DNA of 39,121 nucleotides, from contig LYSW01000024.1 of the NCBI GenBank assembly GCA_001657295.1, positions 37,886-77,006 of the forward strand. The letters run 5' to 3'. Position numbers and translations under genes: made by a program. Shown in pieces: positions 7,356 to 15,548 of the stretch. Numbering within the stretch: position 1 is the stretch's first letter; each line of letters opens with the position of its first letter. The stretch comes from Oceanicaulis sp. BBD 1991-10 (lineage in GTDB: Bacteria; Pseudomonadota; Alphaproteobacteria; Caulobacterales; Maricaulaceae). Under the pieces are notes generated by a model. It saw nothing but the letters and a program-made list of their open reading frames with translations. It was not told where the DNA came from and ran no database searches.

Positions 7356-8888
7356 ATGTCTGCATCCGTCACGCCCAGCCTTTTTTGCGCCGGCCTTCTG
7401 CTTTTTGCGGCCGCGTGTTCTCCGGGGGATGAGACCAGCGCCCCAGCGCCGGGCGACGGCGCACCCGCGTCCGAGGCGTCAAGCACCGCGCTGGCCGCCT
7501 TCGGTCTGGAAGAGCAGGGGCGCGTGAGCTGGGAGAGCCGTACGGAGCGCCAGGGCGTCTACACCTTCACCGGGCTCATGGTCACCGATGAGGACGGGAC
7601 GCTGACTGCGGCCACCATGACGCTGGCGCAACCGCGGCTCAGCGAAGAGGGTCCGGTTTTTGAGCGGATGGTGCTGGAAGCGGGAGAGATCACTTATCCC
7701 GATGGCGTCGCGCGGTTTGATCAGCTTCTGGTCGACCAGCCGGGTCCCGGCCTCGCGGACGCCGCGGCGGCCTATTTCCAGGGCAGGGAGGCCACGGTCG
7801 AAGACGAGACGCTCCAGGCCGAGCGCTTCGGCGAGCTGCGCGTCACCAATCTGGATGTCGAGGGCCAATCGGAAGGCGGCGGGCCCCTTCGGTTCAGCCT
7901 CGCCAATCTGCAGGCGCAGGATTCCGACGGCGAGACTCTCGGTGCCTTCGAGTTGACCGGATTGAGCCTGGAGACGTCTTCGCCGGAGGCGAACGAGCGC
8001 TTCTCGATGAATCTTGATCGAGTGGAGGCGCAGACGCTGACGCTCTCCGCCCTGGACCTGGCCTCCCCACAGGCTGTGACAGGCGCTCTGAACGCCGGGC
8101 AGGGATATGACCGCTTCGCGATGACAGGTCTGGCGATCAATGCCAGCGGCCTGCAAATCGCAATGCCGGAAATGCGCGCGGAGACCGAACGGCGCGGCGA
8201 GGCGGTGGTCGCTGGAATGATGGTCATGCCCAGCCTGACCCTTTCCGCCGATCCGGAAGGCGGCGATCTCGGCGCACAGTTCGCGACGGCGCTGACCCAG
8301 CTGGGCTATGAGCAATTCGACCTGTCGATGATCTCAAACACGGTCTACGACACCGCCAATGACCGCGTGGCGACGGAGGGTGAAAACGCCTTGCGCTTCC
8401 AGGACGGCTTCGAAATGCGTTTCGATCAGAGCTTGAGCGGAATCGCGGCCTACACCGCCGCCTACGCCGCCTGGTTTGCCAGCCAGCCGCCACCGGACGC
8501 CGTCGCGCCCCTGGACGAAGTCCTCGCGCCGCTGATGGTGGAGCGTTTCGCGATCGCTCTTGAAGATCAGGGCCTTCTTGACCGCGCCTTCGCCGCTGCG
8601 GCTGAGCAGCAGGGTGTTGAGCCCGCGATGATCCGCATGCAGGCGGCGGGCATGATCGGCCTGATGTCGGCTTTCGCGGGCGATGCGGTGTCGCCGCAGA
8701 TCCTGGCCCAGGCGCAAGGCGCCTTGATGGGCTTCGTCAGCGCGGGCGGCACGTTAGAGATTGAGCTGGCGCCTGACACGCCGGTCTCGGCGGCGGAGCT
8801 GATCGGCGAAAACGGCTCGGCTAATCTGGACGCAGCGGGTCTGACGATCCGCCACCAGGCGCCGAACGAGACCGCGGCGCCGGAATGA
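7356..8888 (+). CDS. Lipoprotein of unknown function
   Basis: 510 residues from ATG 7356. The N-terminus is a lipoprotein signal: MSASVTPSLFCAGLLLFAAAC, with Cys21 as the likely lipidated residue. A Ser/Pro/Ala-rich linker follows (about 22-45). The body alternates hydrophobic and polar residues and repeats phrases of the type 'lxvtnldvegqsxggplrfsLanLqaqd' and 'lTLSALDLaspqavtgALnagqgydrfamtGLainasgl'. This suggests stacked beta repeats in the first two thirds and a helical, Ala-rich segment after about residue 365. I do not recognise the family; the repeats loosely recall AsmA-like or DUF2125-like periplasmic proteins, but I cannot support that. It converges on phaZ with 7 nt between stop codons. 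Confidence 0.8.
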   Translation: MSASVTPSLFCAGLLLFAAACSPGDETSAPAPGDGAPASEASSTALAAFGLEEQGRVSWESRTERQGVYTFTGLMVTDEDGTLTAATMTLAQPRLSEEGPVFERMVLEAGEITYPDGVARFDQLLVDQPGPGLADAAAAYFQGREATVEDETLQAERFGELRVTNLDVEGQSEGGGPLRFSLANLQAQDSDGETLGAFELTGLSLETSSPEANERFSMNLDRVEAQTLTLSALDLASPQAVTGALNAGQGYDRFAMTGLAINASGLQIAMPEMRAETERRGEAVVAGMMVMPSLTLSADPEGGDLGAQFATALTQLGYEQFDLSMISNTVYDTANDRVATEGENALRFQDGFEMRFDQSLSGIAAYTAAYAAWFASQPPPDAVAPLDEVLAPLMVERFAIALEDQGLLDRAFAAAAEQQGVEPAMIRMQAAGMIGLMSAFAGDAVSPQILAQAQGALMGFVSAGGTLEIELAPDTPVSAAELIGENGSANLDAAGLTIRHQAPNETAAPE

Positions 8889-8895
8889 CCGCAGG

Positions 8896-10191
8896 TCAGG
8901 CGGCCTTCCGCCGGGCGGCGCGCACCGCATGCCGGGCCATGAAGGCCTTCATCATCGGTGCGATCTCTTCGCGGAAACGGCGCCCGTTGAATACGCCGTA
9001 ATGGCCGACTTTGGGATGCACATGGTCCATCTGAAGGGCGTCGGGCAGATTGGAGCAAAGGCCATGCGCCGCTTGGGTCTGACCGATGCCGGAGATGTCG
9101 TCATTCTCCCCTTCCACGGTCAATAGCGCGATATCGGTGATCGCCTCCGGACGCACCTTGCGGCCGCGCACCGTCATCAGCCCGCGGGCGAGCTTGTGCT
9201 CCTGGAACACGTCGCGAATGGTCTGCAGGTAAAACTCTTCGGTGAGGTCCATGACCGAGAGGTATTCGTCGTAAAAGCCGCGATGTTTCTCCGCGTTGTC
9301 GCCATCGCCCTCGATGAGGTGATTGAAGAAGCGATAATGCGCGTCCACATGCCGGTCGAAATTCATATTGATGAAGCCGGTCAGCTGCAAAAAGCCCGGA
9401 TAGACCCGGCGCAGCGCCCCTGGATAGGTCGCCGGCACCGAGTGGATGAGATTATCGCGGAACCATTCATAGGGCCGCTCTTCGGAAAGCTTGTTGGGCA
9501 CGGTCGGGGATTTGCGCGAATCGATCGGCGATCCCATGAAAGTCATGCTGGCGGGGCGGCGCGGGTCTTCGTCCTCCGCCATCAGCGCGATTGCGGCCAG
9601 GGTCGGCGGGCCAGGCTGGCAAACCGCGACGACATGGGCGCTCTCGCCGACCGCCTCAATCATCTCGCGCACATATAAGACGTAGTCGTCCAGATCGAAG
9701 CGCCCGTCCATCACCGGCACCATCCGCGCATCGGTCCAATCGGTGATGTAAACCTCGCAATCGGGCAGGAAGGCCTCGACGGTGCCGCGCAACAAGGTGG
9801 CGTAATGGCCCGACATGGGCGCGACCAGCAGCACTTTCGGATCGTTGATTTCGCGCTCATCGACGCCGCGGGCCTGCGCCAGGGCCGAGCGGTCGCGCTC
9901 GAAATGAAGAAGATTGCAGAAGGGCTTCGACCAGACGGTCTGGATCTCGACGTCGACCGGACGGCCGTCCACCTCGACCGGGCTGAGGCCCCATTCCGGC
10001 TTGCCGTAATAGCGCGTCAGGCTTTCAAAAAGGTCGGCGCCCGCCGCCATGGCGCGGCCCGCAAGGGTTTCGCCGGCCGGGTTGAGCGGATTTCGAAGCG
10101 TGCGCCGGGTCACGTTGGCCGCAGCGCGCCAGGGCAGCATCGCCGCCCGTCCCATCTCCATAAGTGAATACAGCATCAAAAAAGTCCTCAA
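8896..10191 (-). CDS. phaZ: Intracellular polyhydroxyalkanoate depolymerase
   Basis: 431 residues. The family is recognised from APMSGHYATLLRGTVEAFLPDCEVYITDW and the PHB-depolymerase C-terminal region ending VHPKVGHYGVFNGRRFREEIAP. The nucleophile elbow is VVAVCQPGPP with Cys191, as in the cysteine-type intracellular PhaZ of Ralstonia, where the triad is Cys-Asp-His. Here Asp364 or Asp365 (EGENDDISG) and His397 (VGHYG) fit the other two positions. It mobilises carbon from PHB granules in the cytoplasm. No PHB synthase or phasin gene lies in the window. It sits 36 nt downstream of senC on the same strand and may be co-transcribed with it. Confidence 0.93.
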   Translation of the reverse strand: MRTFLMLYSLMEMGRAAMLPWRAAANVTRRTLRNPLNPAGETLAGRAMAAGADLFESLTRYYGKPEWGLSPVEVDGRPVDVEIQTVWSKPFCNLLHFERDRSALAQARGVDEREINDPKVLLVAPMSGHYATLLRGTVEAFLPDCEVYITDWTDARMVPVMDGRFDLDDYVLYVREMIEAVGESAHVVAVCQPGPPTLAAIALMAEDEDPRRPASMTFMGSPIDSRKSPTVPNKLSEERPYEWFRDNLIHSVPATYPGALRRVYPGFLQLTGFINMNFDRHVDAHYRFFNHLIEGDGDNAEKHRGFYDEYLSVMDLTEEFYLQTIRDVFQEHKLARGLMTVRGRKVRPEAITDIALLTVEGENDDISGIGQTQAAHGLCSNLPDALQMDHVHPKVGHYGVFNGRRFREEIAPMMKAFMARHAVRAARRKAA

Positions 10192-10227
10192 ACCGGAATA
10201 TCCGACCGCGCCGGCGCAGCGGCGGCG

Positions 10228-10893
10228 TCAGGATTGGACCGGATTTTCCTCTAAAAACTGTTGAAGGCGGTCGGCGATGACCGCCGGCGCCGTGCCATGG
10301 GGGAAGATCTCGGCGAACCGGCCATCTTCATCCATCAAGAAAATGATGGACAAATGATCGACCAGATATTCCGCGATCGTGTTCTCGTCTTCGACCCGGG
10401 CGTAATAGACCCGGTAAGCGCGCGCCACGTCCCGGATTTGCTCCGGCGTGCCGGTCAAACCCATCAGATTGTCGGGAAACACGTCTGCGCTGACATAATC
10501 CGCCAACGCCTCGGGCGTGTCGCGTTCAGGATCGACCGTGATCAGGACGGACTGGAATCGCGCCGCCTCTTCTGGCTCCATCAAGTCCAGCGCCGCGCCC
10601 ATCGCCTGCAAAGACAGCGGGCAGACATCCGGGCAATAGGTGAAGCCGAAATAGATCAGCAGGGGCCGGCCCTTGAAATCCTCGTCGGTGACTGTCTCGC
10701 CGAGATGGTTGGTCAGCGTGAACGGCCCGCCGATCTGCGCTTCTCCCGACACCCGCACGCCCGAAGCCCGCGGCTCGTCGCCGGGCGTGTGATGGGCGAG
10801 CGGTCCATAGACGATGAGCCAGGCCGCCAGCGCACCGGCGAGGATCGCGGCGATGACGGGAAGAAGCCAAACCGGCCGATCGGACAGATTCAT
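10228..10893 (-). CDS. senC: SCO1/SenC family copper chaperone
   Basis: 221 residues from ATG 10893, with AAGGA about 11 nt upstream; the longer open frame toward 11196 has no conserved content. One N-terminal membrane anchor (residues 8-30, WLLPVIAAILAGALAAWLIVYG) is followed by a thioredoxin-like domain outside the membrane. The copper ligands are Cys87 and Cys91 (YCPDVC) and His180 (LVDHLSIIFL). SCO proteins deliver copper to cytochrome oxidase. The gene is divergent from regB-regA, separated by a 220-nt shared promoter region (10894-11113). Linkage of senC/prrC to regBA is known from Rhodobacter. Confidence 0.94.
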   Translation of the reverse strand: MNLSDRPVWLLPVIAAILAGALAAWLIVYGPLAHHTPGDEPRASGVRVSGEAQIGGPFTLTNHLGETVTDEDFKGRPLLIYFGFTYCPDVCPLSLQAMGAALDLMEPEEAARFQSVLITVDPERDTPEALADYVSADVFPDNLMGLTGTPEQIRDVARAYRVYYARVEDENTIAEYLVDHLSIIFLMDEDGRFAEIFPHGTAPAVIADRLQQFLEENPVQS

Positions 10894-11113
10894 CGAAACG
10901 CATTCCTTTCGCGCCGCAGCATAGCCATATTGCGCCATCTGGCCATAAGACATTCCGGTTGCACCTGAAAGAGCGTCCGGAAGGTGTTCTCGATATAGTG
11001 AAGTCGCGCCTCGCCCGCCAATACCCAAGCTGCGGGCGCGGCTATTGGTCCGGTTGACGCAAGCAGGCCTTTCCGCCTTCTGTGGCGAGCGAAGGCGAGG
11101 ACGACCTGATACC

Positions 11114-12481
11114 ATGATCACCCTTGAGCCCGAGTGGGAAAAGATCAGCGCGGAGGCCGAATTGACCCCGGTCTTCGGCCGGGTGCGCCTTCGCACCTTG
11201 ATTCTGCTGCGCTGGCTCGCGGTCGCGGGCCAGACGGCCTGCGTCGTGGTGGTCCATTACGGTTTCGGCTTCGAGCTTCCCTTAGGGCTGTGTCTGGGCG
11301 TCATCGCCGCCAGCGCCTGGGTGAACGCCTGGATTTCGCTCGCCCTGCCGACCCAGCGCTTCGCCAAGGACTGGGAGGCCTTCGCGCAGCTGGCCTATGA
11401 CGTGATCCAGCTGATGGCGCTGCTCGCCTTAACCGGCGGTCTGACCAACCCGTTCTCGGTCATGCTGGTGGGGCCGGTGGTGATCGCGGTCGCGGCGTTG
11501 CCGGCGCGATGGTGGATCACCCTGGCCAGCATCGCGATCGTCGGATCGATCATGCTGGCGTTCTGGCATTTTCCTCTGCCCTGGTCCGGCGCGGAACCTC
11601 TGCTGCCGCCGCTCTATCAGGTCGGGCTGTGGATCGCGTTGGCGATCGCGATCGCTTTCACCGCCATGTATGCCTGGCGCGTGGGCAGCGAAGCGCGGCG
11701 CATGGGCACCGCGCTCGCCGCGACCCAGACGGTTTTGGCGCGGGAACAGCGCCTTTCGGCGCTCGGCGCCCTGTCCGCGGCGGCGGCCCACGAATTGGGC
11801 ACCCCGCTTGCGACCATCCAATTGACCGCCAAGGAAATGTTGCGCGCCGCCACCGACGACGTCCTGCGCGAGGACGCCGACCTGATCGTGTCCCAGGCCC
11901 AGCGCTGCCGGGAGATTCTCCAGCGGCTGTCGCAAACCCATGAGGCGCGGGACCGGATGCATGATCGCGTCGGTTTGCGCGAAGCCATGGAAGAGGCGGC
12001 CGCGCCGCTGCGCGGTCTGGGCGCCGAGGTGCAGGTCTTGCTTGAACCCGACCCTGAAGCGCCCGAGCCGCCGGTCCTGCAGCGCCGGGCCGAGGTCATC
12101 TACGCGCTCGGCAACTTCGTTGAGAACGCCGTCGATTTCGCCAAGGCCCGGGTGGTGATCACCGGCGCATGGACCCCGGACGAGTTGAAGATCACAGTCA
12201 CTGACGATGGCCCCGGATTTCCGCCGGACATCCTCGCCAAGCTGGGCGAGCCCTATGTCACGACGCGCCGGGCCGAGCCCGGCCATGGCGGGCTGGGGCT
12301 TGGCGTCTTCATCGCCATCACGCTGGTCGAACGCATCGGCGGCGCCATCAAGCTGGACAATGCGCCGGGATCGGGCGCGCGCGTCGCCATGAGCCTGCCG
12401 CGCTTGAGTCTCGAGGCGGATCCGATCTTCGACGCTGGCCCGCAGGCGGACCGGTCCGACCTGCCCGACGCGGCGCAATAG
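11114..12481 (+). CDS. regB: Redox sensor histidine kinase RegB/PrrB/ActS
   Basis: 455 residues from ATG 11114. About six membrane helices occupy residues 25-187. The loop holds GGLTNPF (108-114), the universal GGxxNPF quinone-binding motif of RegB. The H-box is SAAAAHELGTPLATIQL with His226 phosphorylated. Cys265 (SQAQRCREILQRL) matches the redox-active Cys265 of Rhodobacter capsulatus RegB in context and even in number. The ATP-binding boxes are TDDGPGFPPDIL and GHGGLGLGVFI. The family senses quinone redox state and low oxygen and controls respiration, and in some relatives photosynthesis or nitrogen and carbon fixation. No photosynthesis genes are visible here. Confidence 0.96.
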   Translation: MITLEPEWEKISAEAELTPVFGRVRLRTLILLRWLAVAGQTACVVVVHYGFGFELPLGLCLGVIAASAWVNAWISLALPTQRFAKDWEAFAQLAYDVIQLMALLALTGGLTNPFSVMLVGPVVIAVAALPARWWITLASIAIVGSIMLAFWHFPLPWSGAEPLLPPLYQVGLWIALAIAIAFTAMYAWRVGSEARRMGTALAATQTVLAREQRLSALGALSAAAAHELGTPLATIQLTAKEMLRAATDDVLREDADLIVSQAQRCREILQRLSQTHEARDRMHDRVGLREAMEEAAAPLRGLGAEVQVLLEPDPEAPEPPVLQRRAEVIYALGNFVENAVDFAKARVVITGAWTPDELKITVTDDGPGFPPDILAKLGEPYVTTRRAEPGHGGLGLGVFIAITLVERIGGAIKLDNAPGSGARVAMSLPRLSLEADPIFDAGPQADRSDLPDAAQ

Positions 12482-12579
12482 TCCGGACCAGGATCGCCGG
12501 CCAGGGTGCGGCAATCCGCCATACCCCCTTATTGTCACCCTGCAAATTCGGCTACATCCCGGTGTAGTGCATTCATCGA

Positions 12580-12594
12580 AGCCTTAAGGAGGCT
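12580..12594 (+). repeat. Hairpin over the regA ribosome-binding site
   Basis: AGCCT (12580-12584) and AGGCT (12590-12594) enclose a TAAGG loop. The regA Shine-Dalgarno AAGGAGG (12586-12592) lies half in the loop and half in the right arm, so folding would partly hide it. The stem is only 5 bp, so its effect may be weak. Confidence 0.3.
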
Positions 12595-12601
12595 TACGCC
12601 G

Positions 12602-13153
12602 GTGGCCGAAGAGTTGAATCTGCCCGAAGACAAGACGCTGCTCATCCTCGACGATGACACGCCGTTCCGCACGCGTCTGGAGCGCGCCATGACCGCGCGC
12701 GGTTTCGAGGTGACGGCGGCGGTCGGAACCGTCGTTGAAGCCATGAAGGTGGCGCGCGACAATCCGCCGGCCTTCGCGGTGGTGGACCTGAGGCTGGACG
12801 ATGGCGACGGGCTGGACGTGGTGCGCACGCTCCACGACCATCGGCCGGATTGCCGCGCCGTCATGCTGACCGGTTATGGCAACATCGCCACCGCCGTGGC
12901 GGCGGTGAAGTCCGGCGCCATCGATTATCTGGCCAAGCCGGCCGACGCCGACGATGTCGCCAAGGCCTTGCTCGCCCGCCCGGACGCCAAGCCGGAGCCG
13001 CCGGAAAACCCGATGAGCGCGGACCGGGTGCGCTGGGAGCATATCCAGCGCGTCTTCGAGCTGTGCAATCACAATGTCTCGGAGACGGCGCGGCGGCTCA
13101 ACATGCACCGGCGTACGTTGCAGCGCATTCTGGCCAAGCGCGCGCCGCGCTAG
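12602..13153 (+). CDS. regA: Redox response regulator RegA/PrrA/ActR
   Basis: 183 residues. The start is GTG 12602, chosen because the strong Shine-Dalgarno AAGGAGG (12586-12592) is 9 nt upstream and the frame before it is not conserved. The receiver domain has the acidic pair in LILDDDTP, phosphoacceptor Asp62 (VVDLRLDDGDG), Thr90 and Lys112. The C-terminal Fis-type helix-turn-helix NVSETARRLNMHRRTLQRILAKRAPR is the nearly invariant DNA-binding segment of the RegA family. It is phosphorylated by RegB, the upstream gene 120 nt away. The two probably form one unit, although the gap could hold a second promoter. Confidence 0.96.
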   Translation: MAEELNLPEDKTLLILDDDTPFRTRLERAMTARGFEVTAAVGTVVEAMKVARDNPPAFAVVDLRLDDGDGLDVVRTLHDHRPDCRAVMLTGYGNIATAVAAVKSGAIDYLAKPADADDVAKALLARPDAKPEPPENPMSADRVRWEHIQRVFELCNHNVSETARRLNMHRRTLQRILAKRAPR

Positions 13154-13162
13154 GCGGCGGCC

Positions 13163-13834
13163 ATGCAGGTCGGATTCCTGCTTTTTGACCGGGTCACCCA
13201 GCTGGACCTGACCGGGCCGTTGCAGGTCTTCAGCCAGGCGCCGGGCTATGAGTGCCATCTCATAGCGCCGAGCGCGGACGCCCGTATGAGCGATGGTCCG
13301 CTCGCCCTGGTCCCGACGAAGACCTTCAAGACGGCGCCGGCGCTGGACATGATCTGCGTGCCCGGCGGCTACGGGGTCGCCGCGGCCATGGGCGATGAGG
13401 CTCTGACGGGGTGGCTGAAACACCAGGCGCCGAGCTGCCGCTGGATCACCTCGGTGTGCACCGGCGCCTTCATTCTGGGCGCGGCCGGATTGCTGGACGG
13501 ACGCAAGGCCACGACCCATTGGGCCTATCATGATTTGCTGGCCGGGCTGGGCGCTACGCCGGTCAAGCAGCGTGTCGTGTTTGATGACGGCGTGGTCACC
13601 GGCGGCGGCGTGACCGCCGGGATTGATTTCGCGCTGGAGATTCTCGCCCGGGAAAGCGGCGAAGCCGTGGCTCAGTCAATCCAGCTTGCTCTGGAATATG
13701 ATCCCTCGCCGCGCTTTTCCGGATCGCCGGACAGCGCCGCCCCCCAAGTGCTCAGCAAGCTTCAAGCGGTCGTGTATGACGCGCGCCGTCAAGTGATGGC
13801 GGAGGCGGTCAACCGCGCGGCCGTCTCGCGTTAA
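13163..13834 (+). CDS. DJ-1/PfpI family protein, isonitrile hydratase-like
   Basis: 223 residues from ATG 13163, only 9 nt after regA, so probably in the same transcript. It has the class I glutamine-amidotransferase-like fold: VGFLLFDRVTQLDLTGPLQVF at the start, then VPGGYG, and the nucleophile elbow WITSVCTGAFILGAAGLLDGRKATTHW with Cys99. Asp15 and Cys99-Thr100 correspond to the residues needed by Pseudomonas putida isonitrile hydratase, the closest characterised type I can name. The substrate in this organism is unknown. Other DJ-1 relatives are chaperones, glyoxalases or AraC-fused regulators; this one has no DNA-binding domain. Confidence 0.88.
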   Translation: MQVGFLLFDRVTQLDLTGPLQVFSQAPGYECHLIAPSADARMSDGPLALVPTKTFKTAPALDMICVPGGYGVAAAMGDEALTGWLKHQAPSCRWITSVCTGAFILGAAGLLDGRKATTHWAYHDLLAGLGATPVKQRVVFDDGVVTGGGVTAGIDFALEILARESGEAVAQSIQLALEYDPSPRFSGSPDSAAPQVLSKLQAVVYDARRQVMAEAVNRAAVSR

Positions 13835-13859
13835 CGCTTAAGTTCCGGCCAGCGAGATC

Positions 13860-14315
13860 CTAGAGCGTGCGCAAGGCCCGCTCCGCGGCGTTGCGCGCAA
13901 AGCGCAGAGTCAGCGATTTACGCCGCGCCGGGGCCAGGCTCTGGACCGGGCTTTCGCGCACGACCGCGCCGCCGAAGCCGTCAGCGATGATCAAGCCGGT
14001 CTGCTCGGGCAATACGTTGGCGGGGAAACGGTCGGACACAGCGAAATAGAAGCGGTCGCACCAGTCGAAATATTCCGGCCATTTCAAGTCGGCGCGGAAA
14101 TCCGCGATGCCGGATTTGACTTCGACGATCACCACTTCGCCTTTACGGCCCAGGCCCGCAAGGTCCGCGCGGCGCCCGCACGGCAAGGTGAATTCCGGGA
14201 TCGCCGAGACGCCCAGATCCGTCAGCAGCCGGGCGGCGCCGCGCATCAAGGCGCGGGCGTCGTCAATGCTCGGATTGTCCGCTCGGGGCGGAAAGCTGGG
14301 GTCTGCAACGGCCAT
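13860..14315 (-). CDS. mmcB: MmcB family DNA repair protein (DUF1052)
   Basis: 151 residues from ATG 14315; a GTG at 14324 would add three residues. No good ribosome site precedes either start. The nuclease-like core fits a PD-(D/E)xK fold: EFTLPCGRRADLAGL with Glu41 and Asp51, then VVIVEVKSG with Glu65 and Lys67. The rest, FRADLKWPEYFDWCDRFYFAV, is typical of the family. MmcB is named for mitomycin-C sensitivity in Caulobacter, where it belongs to the LexA regulon. The perfect SOS box at 14328-14342, immediately upstream, agrees with that. It converges on the DJ-1-like gene with 25 nt between the stops. Confidence 0.88.
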   Translation of the reverse strand: MAVADPSFPPRADNPSIDDARALMRGAARLLTDLGVSAIPEFTLPCGRRADLAGLGRKGEVVIVEVKSGIADFRADLKWPEYFDWCDRFYFAVSDRFPANVLPEQTGLIIADGFGGAVVRESPVQSLAPARRKSLTLRFARNAAERALRTL

Positions 14316-14327
14316 GCCGGTCACTGT

Positions 14328-14342
14328 GTTCGAAGAATGTTC
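14328..14342 (-). promoter_or_regulatory. LexA (SOS) box GTTC-N7-GTTC upstream of mmcB
   Basis: A perfect match to the alphaproteobacterial LexA direct repeat: GTTC at 14328-14331, seven bases, GTTC at 14339-14342 (on the minus strand GAAC-N7-GAAC). It ends 12 nt before the mmcB ATG, so bound LexA would block the promoter or early elongation. The divergent metalloprotease gene starts 53 nt to the other side and could also be affected. Confidence 0.85.
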
Positions 14343-14395
14343 CGCTGTCCAGCGCGCCCCTGTTCGCAGCTGCGCGGGCCTGCTAGGAGGGCGTC

Positions 14396-14815
14396 ATGAC
14401 TCATGATCCCAAAGCCTGGGCGGCCGCGACCGCGCCGTCTGACGCCGACTTTCTCACCCTTGCCGAGGCCGCCTGGGAGATGCTGCCCGGGGCCTTCAAA
14501 CAGATGTGCGGCAATGTGGTGATCCAGGTCACCGATTTTGCGCCGGAAGAGGTGCTCAAGCATTTCGAGATGGACAGCCCGTACGAGCTCACCGGGCTTT
14601 ATCACGGCGTGGATCTGACGCAGAAATCGATGTCCGATCCGGCCCCGGAGCCGGACTATGTCTTCCTTTATCGCCTGCCCATTCTTCTGGAATGGTGCGA
14701 ACGCGGCAATGTCACGCTGTCAGAGCTGATCACCCATGTGCTGATCCACGAGATCGGCCATCATTTCGGGCTCAGCGACGAGGACATGCATGCCATCGAG
14801 GACAGCGTGGGTTAG
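14396..14815 (+). CDS. Zincin-like metallopeptidase (DUF1025-type)
   Basis: 139 residues from ATG 14396 with the strong ribosome site AGGAGG about 8 nt upstream. It carries the zinc-protease motif HEIGHHFGLSDED (residues 118-130): His118, Glu119 and His122, with Asp128 a likely third ligand. The length and layout match the small 'metallopeptidase family' proteins common in alphaproteobacteria. No substrate is known to me. It has no signal peptide, so it is probably cytoplasmic. It overlaps the sirtuin gene tail-to-tail by 4 nt and is divergent from the SOS-type mmcB. Confidence 0.88.
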   Translation: MTHDPKAWAAATAPSDADFLTLAEAAWEMLPGAFKQMCGNVVIQVTDFAPEEVLKHFEMDSPYELTGLYHGVDLTQKSMSDPAPEPDYVFLYRLPILLEWCERGNVTLSELITHVLIHEIGHHFGLSDEDMHAIEDSVG

Positions 14816-15528
14816 CCCAGCTTCCGGCCTGCCCAATCCGGCACGACTTCGGTCGCCGGCCCGTACATCGTCTCGTCGAAGACCTCGCTGATCTCGCCGG
14901 GCTCCAGCGACAACTCCACCGTCCAGGCCCCGGCGCGTTTGGCTTCCAGAACGAAGCTGGCGGCGGGATAGACCGTGCCGGAGGTGCCTATGGCGATGAA
15001 GAGATCGACCTGTTCCAGCGCCTTGTAGATTTGGTCCAGGCCCAGCGGCATCTCCCCGAACCACACCACGTGCGGGCGAAGGGTCCGGGTCTGGCCGCAC
15101 TTCGGACAGGCCGCCTCGCGCTGGATCACGCCGCGGTCGGTGAACAGATGGCCGCACGCGGTGCAGCGGGTCTTCAATAGCTCGCCATGCATGTGCAGCA
15201 GGCTCGCCGAACCCGCCTGCTCGTGCAGGTCGTCGATATTCTGGGTGACCAGCCCGAAATCGCCGCGTCCCGCCATCAGCCACGCCTGCTCGAGCTCGGC
15301 CAGGGCGAAGTGGGCGGCGTTGGCCTTGGCGTCGATGAGATTGGCCCGGCGCGCATTGTAGAATTCCAGCACGCGCTCGGGATCCTCGGCGAAGGCCTCC
15401 GGCGTAGCGAGTTTCATGGGATCAAATTTCGCCCACAGCCCGCCGGAGTCGCGAAACGTGCCCAGGCCCGACTCCGCACTGACGCCTGCGCCGGTGAGGA
15501 TGACGATGTTTTCCGGGCCGCGGGACAT
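14812..15528 (-). CDS. cobB: Sirtuin-type NAD-dependent protein deacylase
   Basis: 238 residues. NAD-binding motifs: GAGVSAESGLGTFRD (13-27) and TQNIDDLH (95-102), with catalytic His114 in MHGE. The zinc site is C122-X2-C125 and C141-X2-C144. Tyr57 and Arg60 (FYNAR) match the Tyr-x-x-Arg pair that lets SIRT5/CobB-class enzymes accept succinyl- or malonyl-lysine, so desuccinylation is plausible as well as deacetylation. It is 20 nt downstream of argG on the same strand, so the two are probably co-transcribed. Confidence 0.94.
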   Translation of the reverse strand: MSRGPENIVILTGAGVSAESGLGTFRDSGGLWAKFDPMKLATPEAFAEDPERVLEFYNARRANLIDAKANAAHFALAELEQAWLMAGRGDFGLVTQNIDDLHEQAGSASLLHMHGELLKTRCTACGHLFTDRGVIQREAACPKCGQTRTLRPHVVWFGEMPLGLDQIYKALEQVDLFIAIGTSGTVYPAASFVLEAKRAGAWTVELSLEPGEISEVFDETMYGPATEVVPDWAGRKLG

Positions 15529-15548
15529 CGCGTTATGCGTTCGCCGGT

